Shown here one piece after another: positions 26,760 to 35,138 of a DNA stretch of 64,000 bases (within the stretch, counting starts at the first letter, position 1; every line of letters begins with the position of its first letter). The stretch is from Aliitabrizicola sp031408575 (GTDB lineage Bacteria > Pseudomonadota > Alphaproteobacteria > Rhodobacterales > Rhodobacteraceae). The notes under the pieces were generated by a model, which was not told the DNA's origin, did no database searches, and saw only the letters and a program-made list of their open reading frames with translations. Made by a program: the position numbers and the translations under genes. The stretch is from positions 1 through 64,000 of the forward strand of contig JANNWS010000204.1 of NCBI GenBank assembly GCA_031408575.1, read 5' to 3'.

Positions 26760-28603
26760 CCGCACCCACCGCAACAGTGTCTGGGGCAGCCCTTGCCCCG
26801 GACGCATCCCCGGTGCTGATGGTCAAAGGTCTTGGCGTGTCGGTGAATACCGAAGCCGGGTTGAAACCTCTCGTCTCCGACCTGTCGTTCACGCTGCACA
26901 AGGGCGAAACCCTCGCCATCGCGGGCGAAAGCGGGTCGGGCAAGTCGATTACCGCCCTTGCCCTCATGGGTCTGCTGCCGCCGCCCGCCGTGCGGATCAC
27001 CGCAGGATCGGTCCGCCTTGGTGCGACCGACCTTGCCACGCTGCCCGAAACCCAGATGCGCGCCATCCGCGGCGACCGCATGGCGATGATTTTTCAGGAA
27101 CCGATGACCTCGCTCAATCCGGTGCTGACGGTGGGTCTGCAACTGACCGAGGCCATCCGCGCCCATACCGGCGTCACCCGCGCAGCGGCCCGCGCGCAAG
27201 CGTTGCAGGCGTTGCGGTCCGTACGTCTGTCGCAGCCTGAACGCCGCCTTGACCAATACCCGCACGAGTTGTCGGGCGGGATGCGCCAGCGTGTGATGAT
27301 TGCGATGGCGCTGGCGCTGCGCCCCGAGGTGCTGATCGCGGATGAACCGACGACCGCCCTTGATGTGACGGTTCAGCGCGAGGTGCTGGATCTGCTGCGT
27401 GATCTTCAGCGCGATCTTGGCACCGCAATCATCCTTATCACCCATGACATGGGCGTAGTCGCTGAAATGGCCGACCGCGTGATCGTCATGCGCGACGGGG
27501 CGGCGGTGGAAGAGGCGGCAGTTGCCGACATCTTCGCACGGCCACGTGCCGAGTATACGCGCGCCCTGCTGGCCGCCGTACCACGTATGGGCGCGCGGTC
27601 AAGGAGATCGAAACCGGATGGCTTTTCATCAGATCGTTTGGAATCGACGGCTGACAAAATGGGCCACGCGCGAAACCCCGCTGCCCCCACCCCGATCGCC
27701 CGCATTGAAGACCTGCACGTCCGCTACCCGCTCAAGGGCGGCTTCCTTGGCCGTGCCACCCACCAGGTCCATGCCGTCGCGGGTGTGTCCTTCTCGATCA
27801 ACCCCGGTGAGACCTTTGCCCTTGTCGGTGAATCCGGTTGCGGGAAATCCACCATTGCCCGCGCCATGGTTGGGCTCGCCCCCATCACGGGAACCATTCG
27901 GATTGCGGGCCAATCCCTCGCGTCCCTCACCCCTTCCGCCCTGAAAACCCTTCGCCGCCGCGTCCAGATCGTGTTTCAGGATCCGATGGCCGCCCTCAAC
28001 TCTCGCCTGCCCATCGGCACGCTCATCGCTGAACCGCTTGTGATCCACCAGATCGGCACCCCCGCCGAACAATCCGCCCGGGTGGCTGACCTTCTTAACC
28101 GCGTCGGTCTGTCCGCCGACCATGCGACTCGCTATCCGCACGAATTTTCGGGTGGCCAGCGCCAGCGCATCTGCATCGCCCGCGCGCTGGCGCTGCAACC
28201 AGACCTGATCATTGCGGATGAAAGCGTCTCGGCGCTGGACGTCTCGGTGCAGGCCCGCGTGCTGGACCTGCTGGCGGCACTGAAGCGCGACTTCGGCATC
28301 GCCTATCTCTTCATCTCGCATGACATGGCGGTGGTCGAGAACGTGGCCGACCGTGTGGCGGTCATGTCACTGGGACAGATCGTCGAGATGGGGACGGCGG
28401 CACAGGTCTTTGGCGACCCCCGCCATCCCTATACCCGCCGGCTGATCGACGCGGTCCCGGTGCCGGATCCCGCCCATATCCGCGCGCCAACGCCCCGTCT
28501 GGCAGGTGACGCCCCGAGCCCGGTTTACCCTGCCGGATCGGGGCCGGAGCGTCTGATACTGGACGACGTGGGCAATGGCCACCTTGTGGCCCGCGCCGGC
28601 TGA
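26756..28603 (+). CDS. Fused DppD-DppF dipeptide-type ABC ATPase
   Basis: 615 aa with two complete ATPase domains in one chain. First: Walker A GESGSGKS (58-65), signature LSGGMRQRVMIAMAL, Walker B VLIADEPTTALD. Second: Walker A GESGCGKS (358-365), signature FSGGQRQRICIARAL, Walker B LIIADESVSALD. The C-terminal oligopeptide/HPY extension that normally carries clustered Cys residues after GD-x-PSP is shortened and lacks Cys (AGDAPSPVYPAG then a different tail). Fused DppDF proteins are known (for example GsiA-like). The gene overlaps the formamidase stop and ends the operon, meeting the creatininase gene tail to tail 2 bp away. Confidence 0.92.
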   Translation: MTAPTATVSGAALAPDASPVLMVKGLGVSVNTEAGLKPLVSDLSFTLHKGETLAIAGESGSGKSITALALMGLLPPPAVRITAGSVRLGATDLATLPETQMRAIRGDRMAMIFQEPMTSLNPVLTVGLQLTEAIRAHTGVTRAAARAQALQALRSVRLSQPERRLDQYPHELSGGMRQRVMIAMALALRPEVLIADEPTTALDVTVQREVLDLLRDLQRDLGTAIILITHDMGVVAEMADRVIVMRDGAAVEEAAVADIFARPRAEYTRALLAAVPRMGARSRRSKPDGFSSDRLESTADKMGHARNPAAPTPIARIEDLHVRYPLKGGFLGRATHQVHAVAGVSFSINPGETFALVGESGCGKSTIARAMVGLAPITGTIRIAGQSLASLTPSALKTLRRRVQIVFQDPMAALNSRLPIGTLIAEPLVIHQIGTPAEQSARVADLLNRVGLSADHATRYPHEFSGGQRQRICIARALALQPDLIIADESVSALDVSVQARVLDLLAALKRDFGIAYLFISHDMAVVENVADRVAVMSLGQIVEMGTAAQVFGDPRHPYTRRLIDAVPVPDPAHIRAPTPRLAGDAPSPVYPAGSGPERLILDDVGNGHLVARAG

Positions 28604-28605
28604 GG

Positions 28606-29385
28606 TCAGACCGGATCAAACCCCTCAAGGCTCATCGTCTTCAAAGTCTGCAGCAATCCAACCAGACCCGCCACCTGATGCGCCGCCGTCGCAACACCTT
28701 TTGCAGCCGTTCCCGCCGCCGCATTTCCGACCGTTCCCGCCGGGTTCAGATCACGCGAGATCCAACCATAACTGACCGGTCCCACAGGCGATATCCGCCC
28801 GTCTTCGGCGCTGGAGCGAAAGTTGCGTGCGGCGGTCATATCCACCGTCGCAGGCTGGAACGCCAGCATGAGCGACGTTTCCATATCGCCGCCGTGGATG
28901 CCAAAGGCCATCTCGTCGGGCGGATACAGACCCTCGGGGACGCCAAAGCTGGTCCACTGGCATTTCACCGCCAGCATCCCCGCGCGCACCCGCAACTCGC
29001 GGCTCAGGATCGAGATCAGGTCAAGGTTGCCACCGTGGCTGTTCACGATGACGATCTTGCGGATGCCCGCCCGTGCGACCGAAAGTCCAATGTCGACCCA
29101 GGCCTGCAGTGCCGTCTCAGCAGTCAGCGTCAGCGTGCCGCGCACCCACAGATGCTCGTTCGATTTGCCGACCGCCTGCACCGGCAGGATGCGGACGTCC
29201 AGATCATCCGGGCAAGACGCTCGCAGCCGGTCCAGCATGCCCTGCGCGATCAGCGTGTCAGTCCCCACCGGCAGATGCGGTCCGTGCTGTTCGATGGCGG
29301 CAGTCGGCAGCAGGGCGATCGTTGCCATCGGGTCAATGCCGGTGAAGTCCGGGGCGCGGAACCCGGCCCAGTCGCGCGCGCTCAT
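28606..29385 (-). CDS. Creatininase-family amidohydrolase
   Basis: 259 aa starting at ATG 29385, which overlaps the stop of the reductase gene upstream (ATGA); longer frames have no support. The metal site is recognisable: Glu32, His34 and Asp43 in EQHGPHLPVGTD, IVNSHGGN in the middle, and a later Glu in GGDMETSLM. The family (creatininase, FAPy deformylase ArfB, MftE) opens cyclic amides or removes formyl groups with two metal ions. Its tail meets the amide operon, whose amidase uses formamide-like substrates, so ring opening of an N-heterocycle is one possible role. The precise substrate cannot be read from sequence. Confidence 0.9.
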   Translation of the reverse strand: MSARDWAGFRAPDFTGIDPMATIALLPTAAIEQHGPHLPVGTDTLIAQGMLDRLRASCPDDLDVRILPVQAVGKSNEHLWVRGTLTLTAETALQAWVDIGLSVARAGIRKIVIVNSHGGNLDLISILSRELRVRAGMLAVKCQWTSFGVPEGLYPPDEMAFGIHGGDMETSLMLAFQPATVDMTAARNFRSSAEDGRISPVGPVSYGWISRDLNPAGTVGNAAAGTAAKGVATAAHQVAGLVGLLQTLKTMSLEGFDPV

Positions 29386-30011
29386 GCGCTCACCTCCGCC
29401 CGCGCGGGCAGCGGGCCGATCAGATGATCCATCTTCGATGCAACGCGCGCCAGATGCCGGGCGCGGCTTGCGGGGGTGGAGCAGTCCATCAGGTAATGTG
29501 CCGCGAACACGCTCCGTTTGCCGCGCGCGCAGAGCAGACCAACCCCCTGCGTCAGCGTGCGCCGCCCCGGTGCGCCGATGAACGCGGTCAGCCACCAGCT
29601 TGCCCCGCAGGTGGTGAAGATGCCCAGACGGGTGATGTGCTGCAAGCCGGGGCGGATGGTCTTGTTGATGCCATCTGGCATCAGAAAGGCCACATCGGGC
29701 AGCAGCACCCGGTCCAGCCAACCCTTCAGCATCGCGGGCAACCCGTACCACCAGGTCGGATAGACAAAGATCAGCGTGTCGCACCACCGGATATCCTCGA
29801 CGTCCTGCAAGACGCCGTGCTGGTTGGCGGGGCAATCCAGATAGCCCTGCCATTCCGAAGGGGTCAGGATCGGCGAAAATCCTCGGGCATAAAGATCGCT
29901 GATGCGCACATCCGCCCCGGCACCCACCAGCTTGGCCCGCACGGTATCGCGCACGGCCGCGTTAAAGCTGCCGTCGCTCGGGTGGCAATAAACGATCAGC
30001 GCGCGCATCAT
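29382..30011 (-). CDS. NAD(P)H-dependent oxidoreductase, flavodoxin-like fold
   Basis: 209 aa of the NQO1/MdaB/KefF flavodoxin-fold family, which uses FMN or FAD to reduce quinones or similar acceptors. Typical blocks: ALIVYCHPSDGSFNAAVRDT, then FVYPTWWYGLPAMLKGWLDR. The start overlaps the stop of a related reductase gene by 4 bp and its own stop overlaps the creatininase start, so all three are coupled. Two paralogous reductases in a row suggest a heteromeric or two-step reduction, but this is inference. Confidence 0.87.
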   Translation of the reverse strand: MMRALIVYCHPSDGSFNAAVRDTVRAKLVGAGADVRISDLYARGFSPILTPSEWQGYLDCPANQHGVLQDVEDIRWCDTLIFVYPTWWYGLPAMLKGWLDRVLLPDVAFLMPDGINKTIRPGLQHITRLGIFTTCGASWWLTAFIGAPGRRTLTQGVGLLCARGKRSVFAAHYLMDCSTPASRARHLARVASKMDHLIGPLPARAEVSA

Positions 30012-30589
30012 AGCCGCTCCATTTCCGCCCGGACGGTGTCAAGAAAGCGCGTCCGGCGCGCTTCGGTCAGACGGTTCATGTCATAAAGCGCCAGGTAGCG
30101 CATCGTCTCGGGGCGGCAGACATGCCAGAGCGCGCGCTTGACCACATGGCGCGGCGGGTCGCCTGCCAGGATTGCGCGTGTGCGGGTGCCACCATAGGTG
30201 GTCACGGCGACCAGCTTGCGGATATGGGTCAGGTTGGGCTTCACCAGACCGTCCTCAAGCCGAAAACTGACGCCGGGCAGAAAGACCCGGTCGAAAAAGC
30301 CCTTCAGGATTGCCGGAAAGCCAAAGTTCCAGACCGGGAACACCAGCACAAGCACGTCGGCGGCCATCACGCGGTCGACATAGCTCTGCACCGGCGCGGT
30401 GTTCGGCCCCACCTCATGATAGCCGCGCCGTTCCCCGGCGGTCAGCACCGGGTTGAACCCTTCGGCATTCAGATCGCAGTCGTCCACCTCCCAGCCGCGA
30501 GCAATCAGCGCGTCAATCACTGTCCGGTGCAGGGCTGCCGAAAAACTTTCGTCGCAGGGATGGGCAAACAAAACCAGCGCTTTGGTCAT
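30008..30589 (-). CDS. NAD(P)H-dependent oxidoreductase, flavodoxin-like fold (second copy)
   Basis: 193 aa starting at ATG 30589, behind GGGCAGGAC; the frame continues to 30703 but runs into the repeat and terminator region. Blocks ALVLFAHPCDESFSAALHRT and LVFPVWNFGFPAILKGFFDR align with its neighbour, so the two are paralogues of clearly different sequence. It is first in a three-gene unit with the second reductase and the creatininase-like enzyme. Cytoplasmic. Acceptor unknown. Confidence 0.86.
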   Translation of the reverse strand: MTKALVLFAHPCDESFSAALHRTVIDALIARGWEVDDCDLNAEGFNPVLTAGERRGYHEVGPNTAPVQSYVDRVMAADVLVLVFPVWNFGFPAILKGFFDRVFLPGVSFRLEDGLVKPNLTHIRKLVAVTTYGGTRTRAILAGDPPRHVVKRALWHVCRPETMRYLALYDMNRLTEARRTRFLDTVRAEMERL

Positions 30590-30658
30590 GTCCTGCCCAA
30601 CCGACAATGTAGGGCGCGCGCGGGACTCGCAGGCGTCTGCCGCTCTGCAGCGTCCCGT

Positions 30659-30681
30659 GTTTCTTTTCGGAAAAAGTACCC
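30659..30681 (-). repeat. Dispersed intergenic repeat B, copy 2
   Basis: Inverted copy of the block at 4343-4365, 21 of 23 positions identical on the minus strand, core TTTTTCCGAAAAGAA. It lies upstream of the second reductase gene. Confidence 0.6.
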
Positions 30682-30694
30682 TCGGGGGGTGAAT

Positions 30695-30709
30695 GGCCCG
30701 CACCGGGCC
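30695..30709. repeat. Small perfect hairpin
   Basis: GGCCCG (30695-30700) and CGGGCC (30704-30709) with a 3-nt loop, directly beside the bidirectional terminator. It probably reinforces that terminator. Confidence 0.5.
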
Positions 30710-30734
30710 AAAGGGGGGCAGACAGCCCCCCTTT
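30710..30734 (-). terminator. Bidirectional intrinsic terminator
   Basis: AAAGGGGGGC (30710-30719) pairs perfectly with GCCCCCCTTT (30725-30734) across a 5-nt loop. On the minus strand it starts 13 bp after the FAD oxidoreductase stop (30747), so it should end the pyrimidine-type operon before the reductase genes. The symmetric A/T ends give a short T-run on both strands. Confidence 0.7.
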
Positions 30735-30746
30735 CCGCTTTTGCGA

Positions 30747-32141
30747 TCATTCCGCCGCCCTCATGCCCGGATAGCTGTAAACCCGGTCGAATGTGAATTC
30801 CGGGTCATCCCAGGCGATCATCTTGCCGGGGTTCAGCAACCCCTTCGGGTCCGCCTCGCGCTTGAAGGCAAGCTGGCGGTCATCGACCGTCTGGCGCCCG
30901 CCTTCCTCCAGCGTATAGCGGTGCGGGTTGAAGATCATGCAGCCAAGCGCCTCGTGGCCGCGCACGATCTCGTCAAGCCGCTCCTCGGTTGTGAACTTCA
31001 CCAGGGACAAGCCCGCGAACATGGTGCGTCCGTTTTCCTTCATCACCTCAAGATGTTGCATCACCTCGCCGGGGTAGGCCGCCCGGATGAGTTCGACCTT
31101 GGCAAGATGGTCGGGTGCCGCGTAGCGCACCTGAAGATAAGTGATCGACGGGTCCACTTTCAAAGCGCGCAGGGTCGTGTGGTTCCAGCCGTATTCGAAC
31201 ACCGGGCCGGGTTCGCGTGCCCAGGCATGTGCGTCGGAGCGGTAGATCATCGCGGCACCGGGGCAGCGGGCAAGGAATGTCAGGAACCCGTCCATCGCAT
31301 GGGGCGCGATCATCAGGCCAAGCAGCGCCTGTCCGGGTTTTACATGCTGTGCGACTCGCTGGAAATAGTCCTGCGCGATCGGGGCCTCGAACACGGTGAC
31401 CAGCTTTTTCAGGATGCCATCCTCGTTGCCAAGGTCGGCGGCGAAGGCGCTGGCATCAGGGAAAGTATCGGTCGCAACGAAGATCTCGACCCAGTCGTAG
31501 GCCGGGGCCAGCGGCATTTCCAGTTCGGTGATGATGCCATTGGTGCCATAGGCATGGCTGACGCGGTGCAATTCCTCGCCGGTGAAGTCCAGCACGCGGG
31601 GTTCCGCCTCCATCGTCACGACGCGCAGGCGGATGATGTTCCCAAGGTCGCGCAAGCTCCCCCAGGTGCAGGACCCGACGCCCCCCGACCCTCCTGCGAT
31701 GAACCCGCCGATTGTGGCTGTGGCCCAGGTTGACGAGAACATCCGAAGTTCCTGCGCGGAATGTGCCTTGCAGGCCGCATCCACGTCTTTCAACAGGCAC
31801 CCCGGCTGCACGATCACGCGGCCCTGATGAATTTCCGTGACCGCCGCCATGTTCTTCATGTGCAGGATGCAGCCCCCCGCCAGGGGCATCGCCTGCCCGT
31901 AGTTGCCGGTGCCCGCCCCGCGCGTGGTGACGGGAACGTCATGGGCATAGCACGCGCGCAAGACGTCGATCACTTCGGCCTCATTGCGCGGGGCGACCAC
32001 GAAATCTGCTGTCACATGGTCGAGGCGGGCCTTCAGCACTGGCGAATACCAGAAGAAATCGCGGCTTTTTGCGCGGATCGAGACCGGGTTTTCGTCGATC
32101 TCCAGATGCGCGAGGGCGGCTTTGCAGGCGGCGATGTTCAT
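30747..32141 (-). CDS. FAD-binding oxidoreductase (GlcD-like, PCMH-type)
   Basis: 464 aa with a PCMH/FAD-binding type 4 domain: DFVVAPRNEAEVIDVLRACY, then VTTRGAGTGNYGQAMPLAGG where the pyrophosphate of FAD binds. The C-terminal half belongs to the glycolate-oxidase/D-lactate dehydrogenase group. It is the last gene of the operon, overlapping the amidohydrolase stop by 4 bp and followed by a terminator. In this operon (importer plus cytosine-deaminase-like enzyme) it probably oxidises the deaminated or hydroxylated product. Substrate unknown; no FeS partner (GlcF-like) is adjacent. Confidence 0.88.
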   Translation of the reverse strand: MNIAACKAALAHLEIDENPVSIRAKSRDFFWYSPVLKARLDHVTADFVVAPRNEAEVIDVLRACYAHDVPVTTRGAGTGNYGQAMPLAGGCILHMKNMAAVTEIHQGRVIVQPGCLLKDVDAACKAHSAQELRMFSSTWATATIGGFIAGGSGGVGSCTWGSLRDLGNIIRLRVVTMEAEPRVLDFTGEELHRVSHAYGTNGIITELEMPLAPAYDWVEIFVATDTFPDASAFAADLGNEDGILKKLVTVFEAPIAQDYFQRVAQHVKPGQALLGLMIAPHAMDGFLTFLARCPGAAMIYRSDAHAWAREPGPVFEYGWNHTTLRALKVDPSITYLQVRYAAPDHLAKVELIRAAYPGEVMQHLEVMKENGRTMFAGLSLVKFTTEERLDEIVRGHEALGCMIFNPHRYTLEEGGRQTVDDRQLAFKREADPKGLLNPGKMIAWDDPEFTFDRVYSYPGMRAAE

Positions 32142-33409
32142 GCGGGCTCCATCAGGGGGTCGAGGTCGGCATAGTCGGGCAGGGTGCGGTCAATCTGTTT
32201 TCCGGCGCGGATCACGATGCGGTCGGACTGGGGGCGGGCAAAAAGTTCGGTCCAGCTGCGGGCTTTGCAGATCACCAGATCGGCAGGCGCGCCGGGGCCA
32301 AGCGACGGGGCGGCAAAGCCGCAGGCGCGGGCCGGGTTGGTCAGGAAGGCCTGCACCCAATCGGTGCCGCTGTGGTCAAGATGCCCGATCCGTGTCGCCT
32401 CGCGCATCACCTCCAGCATGTCCATGTCGCCGTAGGCAAAGAACGGATCGCGGGTATTGTCCGACGCGAAAGACACATTGGTGCCGCGCGCCTTCATCTC
32501 ATGCACCATTGTTATGCCGCGCCAGCGCGGGGTGCGGTTGGCGGTGCGGTCTTGCAGATAGAGGTTGCACATCGGCAGGCTGACCACGTTCAGGCCGGCC
32601 TTCGCGACAAGATCAAGGGTGGCAAGCGCTGTCGCCTCGTCCATCACCGAGACAGAGCAACAGTGGCCCACCACCACGGGCGCGGCAAAGCCGGTTTCCA
32701 GCACCGCCTCGGCAATCAGGCGCAGCGTGTTTGAGGCCGGATCGCCCGTCTCATCCACATGGAAATCGGCGGAAAGGCCACGTTCGGACGCCATGCGGAG
32801 GAAATCGAGGATGCGGGTTTTCACGTCGGGCATAGGATAGGTGACCATTCCCAGCACACCGCCATGCGCCGCTACGATATCGGCGGTCTGGCGGAACGGG
32901 CCGTCGGTGGAAAAGTCACTCGCGCCGATCAGGCAGGCCGCTTGCAAGTCGATCCGCCCCGCCCACTCGCGGCGCTTTTCGGCAAAGACGGGAAAGCTGA
33001 TCGCATCCTGCGGGACTATCGCATCCAGATGGGTGCGGGCCGCGCGTGTGCCGTGGGCATAGGCCGATTGCAGCGAGAACTCCATCCGGGCGGCGACATC
33101 TTGCGCCGTCCAGCGCGCCACACGGTCGGCCCCCACCGCAGTCAGCGCGCCCATGAAACTGCCATCGGGGTTCGGGCTGCGGGGCCAGATATGGCCCTTG
33201 TCCAGATGGGTGTGCATGTCGATGAACGCCGGAAAAACCATGGCGCCGTGCATGTCAACTGCGACGCCATCGCCTGCGGCGATGCGGTCGCCATGAAGTG
33301 TGATCGCGGTGCGGACCAGATCGCCCGGCAGCCCCAGAAGGCAGGCCGGCACGCTCACGTTTTCCAGCCGCAGGTGCGGCACATCGGGCAGTTGGGTGAA
33401 ATCCGTCAT
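32138..33409 (-). CDS. Cytosine-deaminase-like amidohydrolase
   Basis: 423-aa TIM-barrel metal-dependent hydrolase. Metal ligands are visible: HTH at His66/His68 (DMHTHLDKGH), His in FHVDETGDPASNTL, His in VVGHCCSVS and Asp in SDNTRDPFFAYGDMDML. These blocks are those of the cytosine deaminase (CodA) branch, which deaminates exocyclic amino groups of pyrimidines and related rings. Overlaps both neighbours by 4 bp (permease upstream, oxidoreductase downstream). With an NMT1/THI5-type importer this suggests uptake and deamination of a pyrimidine or hydroxymethylpyrimidine-like compound. Cytosine itself is possible but not shown. Confidence 0.88.
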   Translation of the reverse strand: MTDFTQLPDVPHLRLENVSVPACLLGLPGDLVRTAITLHGDRIAAGDGVAVDMHGAMVFPAFIDMHTHLDKGHIWPRSPNPDGSFMGALTAVGADRVARWTAQDVAARMEFSLQSAYAHGTRAARTHLDAIVPQDAISFPVFAEKRREWAGRIDLQAACLIGASDFSTDGPFRQTADIVAAHGGVLGMVTYPMPDVKTRILDFLRMASERGLSADFHVDETGDPASNTLRLIAEAVLETGFAAPVVVGHCCSVSVMDEATALATLDLVAKAGLNVVSLPMCNLYLQDRTANRTPRWRGITMVHEMKARGTNVSFASDNTRDPFFAYGDMDMLEVMREATRIGHLDHSGTDWVQAFLTNPARACGFAAPSLGPGAPADLVICKARSWTELFARPQSDRIVIRAGKQIDRTLPDYADLDPLMEPA

Positions 33410-34275
33410 GTTTCCCGCTTTAACGCGCTTTCATGCCACTTCCGCAGCAACATGTGGCTGAGGAATGACAGGCCGGAAAAGATCACCACACCCGACAGCG
33501 CGATCAGCAGAAGGGCGGCGAACATGCGAGGGATGTTCAGCCGATACCCTGCCTCAAGGATTCGGAACGCAAGGCCCGATCCGATGCCGCCGGTTCCGGC
33601 CACATATTCTGCCACCACCGCCCCGATCAGCGACAGTCCCCCCGCAATCCGCAGCCCGCCAAGGAAATACGGTAGCGCCGACGGCAGTTGCAGATAGCGC
33701 AGGCGCTGCCAGCGCGTGGCGCGGTAGATCCGCATCAGATCGGTCAGGTTGTGATCGGCCGATTTCAACCCCAGCGTCGTATTGGCCAGGATCGGAAAGA
33801 ACGCCACAAGCCAGGCGCACAGCAACAGCCCAACCGTGCGGTTGTCCACATAGATGAAGATCAGCGGAGCGATCGACACGACCGGCGTGACCTGCAGGAT
33901 TACCGCATAGGGATAAAAGCTCATCTCGGCCCATTTGCTTTGCGTGAACAGCACCGCAAGGCCGACCCCGCCTATCACCGCAACCGCCAGCGCCATCAGC
34001 GTGATCTGCAACGTCACCAGCAAGGCGGAAAACAGCATCGCCCAGTCCTTGATCAGCGTTTCCAGCACCAGACCGGGACCGGGCAGAATGTAATGCGGTA
34101 TGTCGTTCCACACCACCATTCGGTCCCAGAACCACACGCCAAGCGCCAGAACGGCCACCGGCAGCACCCATTTGGCCACCCGCTCGATCCGGGTCATGCG
34201 GGCGCGGCGGGCCTCTTCGGCGTCGTAAACGGCGTCGGGCAGGTCGGAGGCAAGGCTGCGGTCGGTCAGGGTCAA
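33406..34275 (-). CDS. ABC permease, NitT/TauT/ThiX type
   Basis: 289 aa when started at TTG 34275. That codon overlaps the ATPase stop (TTGA) and has GGGAGAGGTGG directly before it, so I prefer it to the ATG at 34323. The cytoplasmic N-terminal tail is followed by about six membrane segments. The EAA-like loop is RIYRATRWQRLRYLQLPSAL. This permease class serves nitrate, taurine, alkanesulfonate and thiamine-pyrimidine importers. Here it works with the ATPase at 34272 and binding protein at 35139. Confidence 0.9.
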   Translation of the reverse strand: MTLTDRSLASDLPDAVYDAEEARRARMTRIERVAKWVLPVAVLALGVWFWDRMVVWNDIPHYILPGPGLVLETLIKDWAMLFSALLVTLQITLMALAVAVIGGVGLAVLFTQSKWAEMSFYPYAVILQVTPVVSIAPLIFIYVDNRTVGLLLCAWLVAFFPILANTTLGLKSADHNLTDLMRIYRATRWQRLRYLQLPSALPYFLGGLRIAGGLSLIGAVVAEYVAGTGGIGSGLAFRILEAGYRLNIPRMFAALLLIALSGVVIFSGLSFLSHMLLRKWHESALKRET

Positions 34276-35066
34276 ACCACCTCTCCCATCGCTTCGATCA
34301 GGGCGTCGGAGGCTTCGCGGCACGAGGCGGCATAGGCGGGCGAGGTGCGGAACACCATGTCGCGCGGATAGGGCGCATCCACCGTCAACTCGCGGATCAC
34401 GCGGCCGGGGCGGGCCGCCATGATGACCACGCGGTCCGACAGGAACACGGATTCAAACACCGAATGGGTCACGAAGATCACCGTACAGCCGATCTTTGCC
34501 TTCAGCGCCAGCAGGTCGTTGTTCAGCTTTTGCCGGGTGATCTCGTCCAGCGCCGCAAACGGCTCGTCCATCAGGATCAGGCGCGGGTTGGTGACCAGCG
34601 CCCGCGCGATGGAGACGCGCATCTTCATGCCGCCGGACAATTCGCGCGGATAGGCGTCGCGGAACGCGCCAAGGCCGACAAGGTTCAATGCCTCGACGAT
34701 CTGATCCTCGACCGCGCTGAATGCGGTGCCGCGCAGCCGGAAGGGCAGCCAGACATTCTGCGCGACCGTAGCCCAGGGCATCAGCGTCGGTTCCTGAAAC
34801 ACCATGCCTATGTCACCGGCCTGCGCCCCGCCTTCCCAGACAATGCGCCCTGCCGTGGGCGGCATAAGCCCAGAAATCAGCCGCAGCGCGGTTGATTTGC
34901 CGCAGCCCGAGGGGCCAAGCAGCGAGATGAAATCGCCCTCGTTCACCGCAAGCGACATCTTTCGCAGCGCCATGACCGCGCCGTTGAAGGTCTTGTCCAC
35001 ACCCTGCATTTCCAGCACGCGGGTGCGCTGGCCAAGGGGAAGGGTCGGGCGGGGGGGTGCGGTCAT
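34272..35066 (-). CDS. ABC importer ATPase, NitT/TauT/ThiZ type
   Basis: 264 aa, cytoplasmic. Walker A GPSGCGKS (51-58), Q-loop in VFQEPTLMPW, signature LSGGMKMRVSIARAL, Walker B LILMDEPFAALDE, H-loop FVTHSVFES. Typical length for the SsuB/TauB/ThiZ group. It follows the binding protein after a 72-bp gap holding a stem-loop and is coupled to the permease by a 4-bp overlap. Confidence 0.93.
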   Translation of the reverse strand: MTAPPRPTLPLGQRTRVLEMQGVDKTFNGAVMALRKMSLAVNEGDFISLLGPSGCGKSTALRLISGLMPPTAGRIVWEGGAQAGDIGMVFQEPTLMPWATVAQNVWLPFRLRGTAFSAVEDQIVEALNLVGLGAFRDAYPRELSGGMKMRVSIARALVTNPRLILMDEPFAALDEITRQKLNNDLLALKAKIGCTVIFVTHSVFESVFLSDRVVIMAARPGRVIRELTVDAPYPRDMVFRTSPAYAASCREASDALIEAMGEVV

Positions 35067-35088
35067 GGCGGGTGTCCTGCAGGTGGTC

Positions 35089-35112
35089 CAGGGCGACCCG
35101 AAGGCCGCCCTG
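35089..35112 (-). promoter_or_regulatory. Stem-loop after the binding-protein gene
   Basis: CAGGGCG (35089-35095) and CGCCCTG (35106-35112) form a 7-bp stem in the gap between the binding protein stop (35139) and the ATPase start (35066), with two more C-G pairs possible inside. No T-run. Likely a transcript stabiliser that favours the receptor. Confidence 0.5.
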
Positions 35113-35138
35113 CAGAAGTTGGGATCAGTGTCGGGCGA

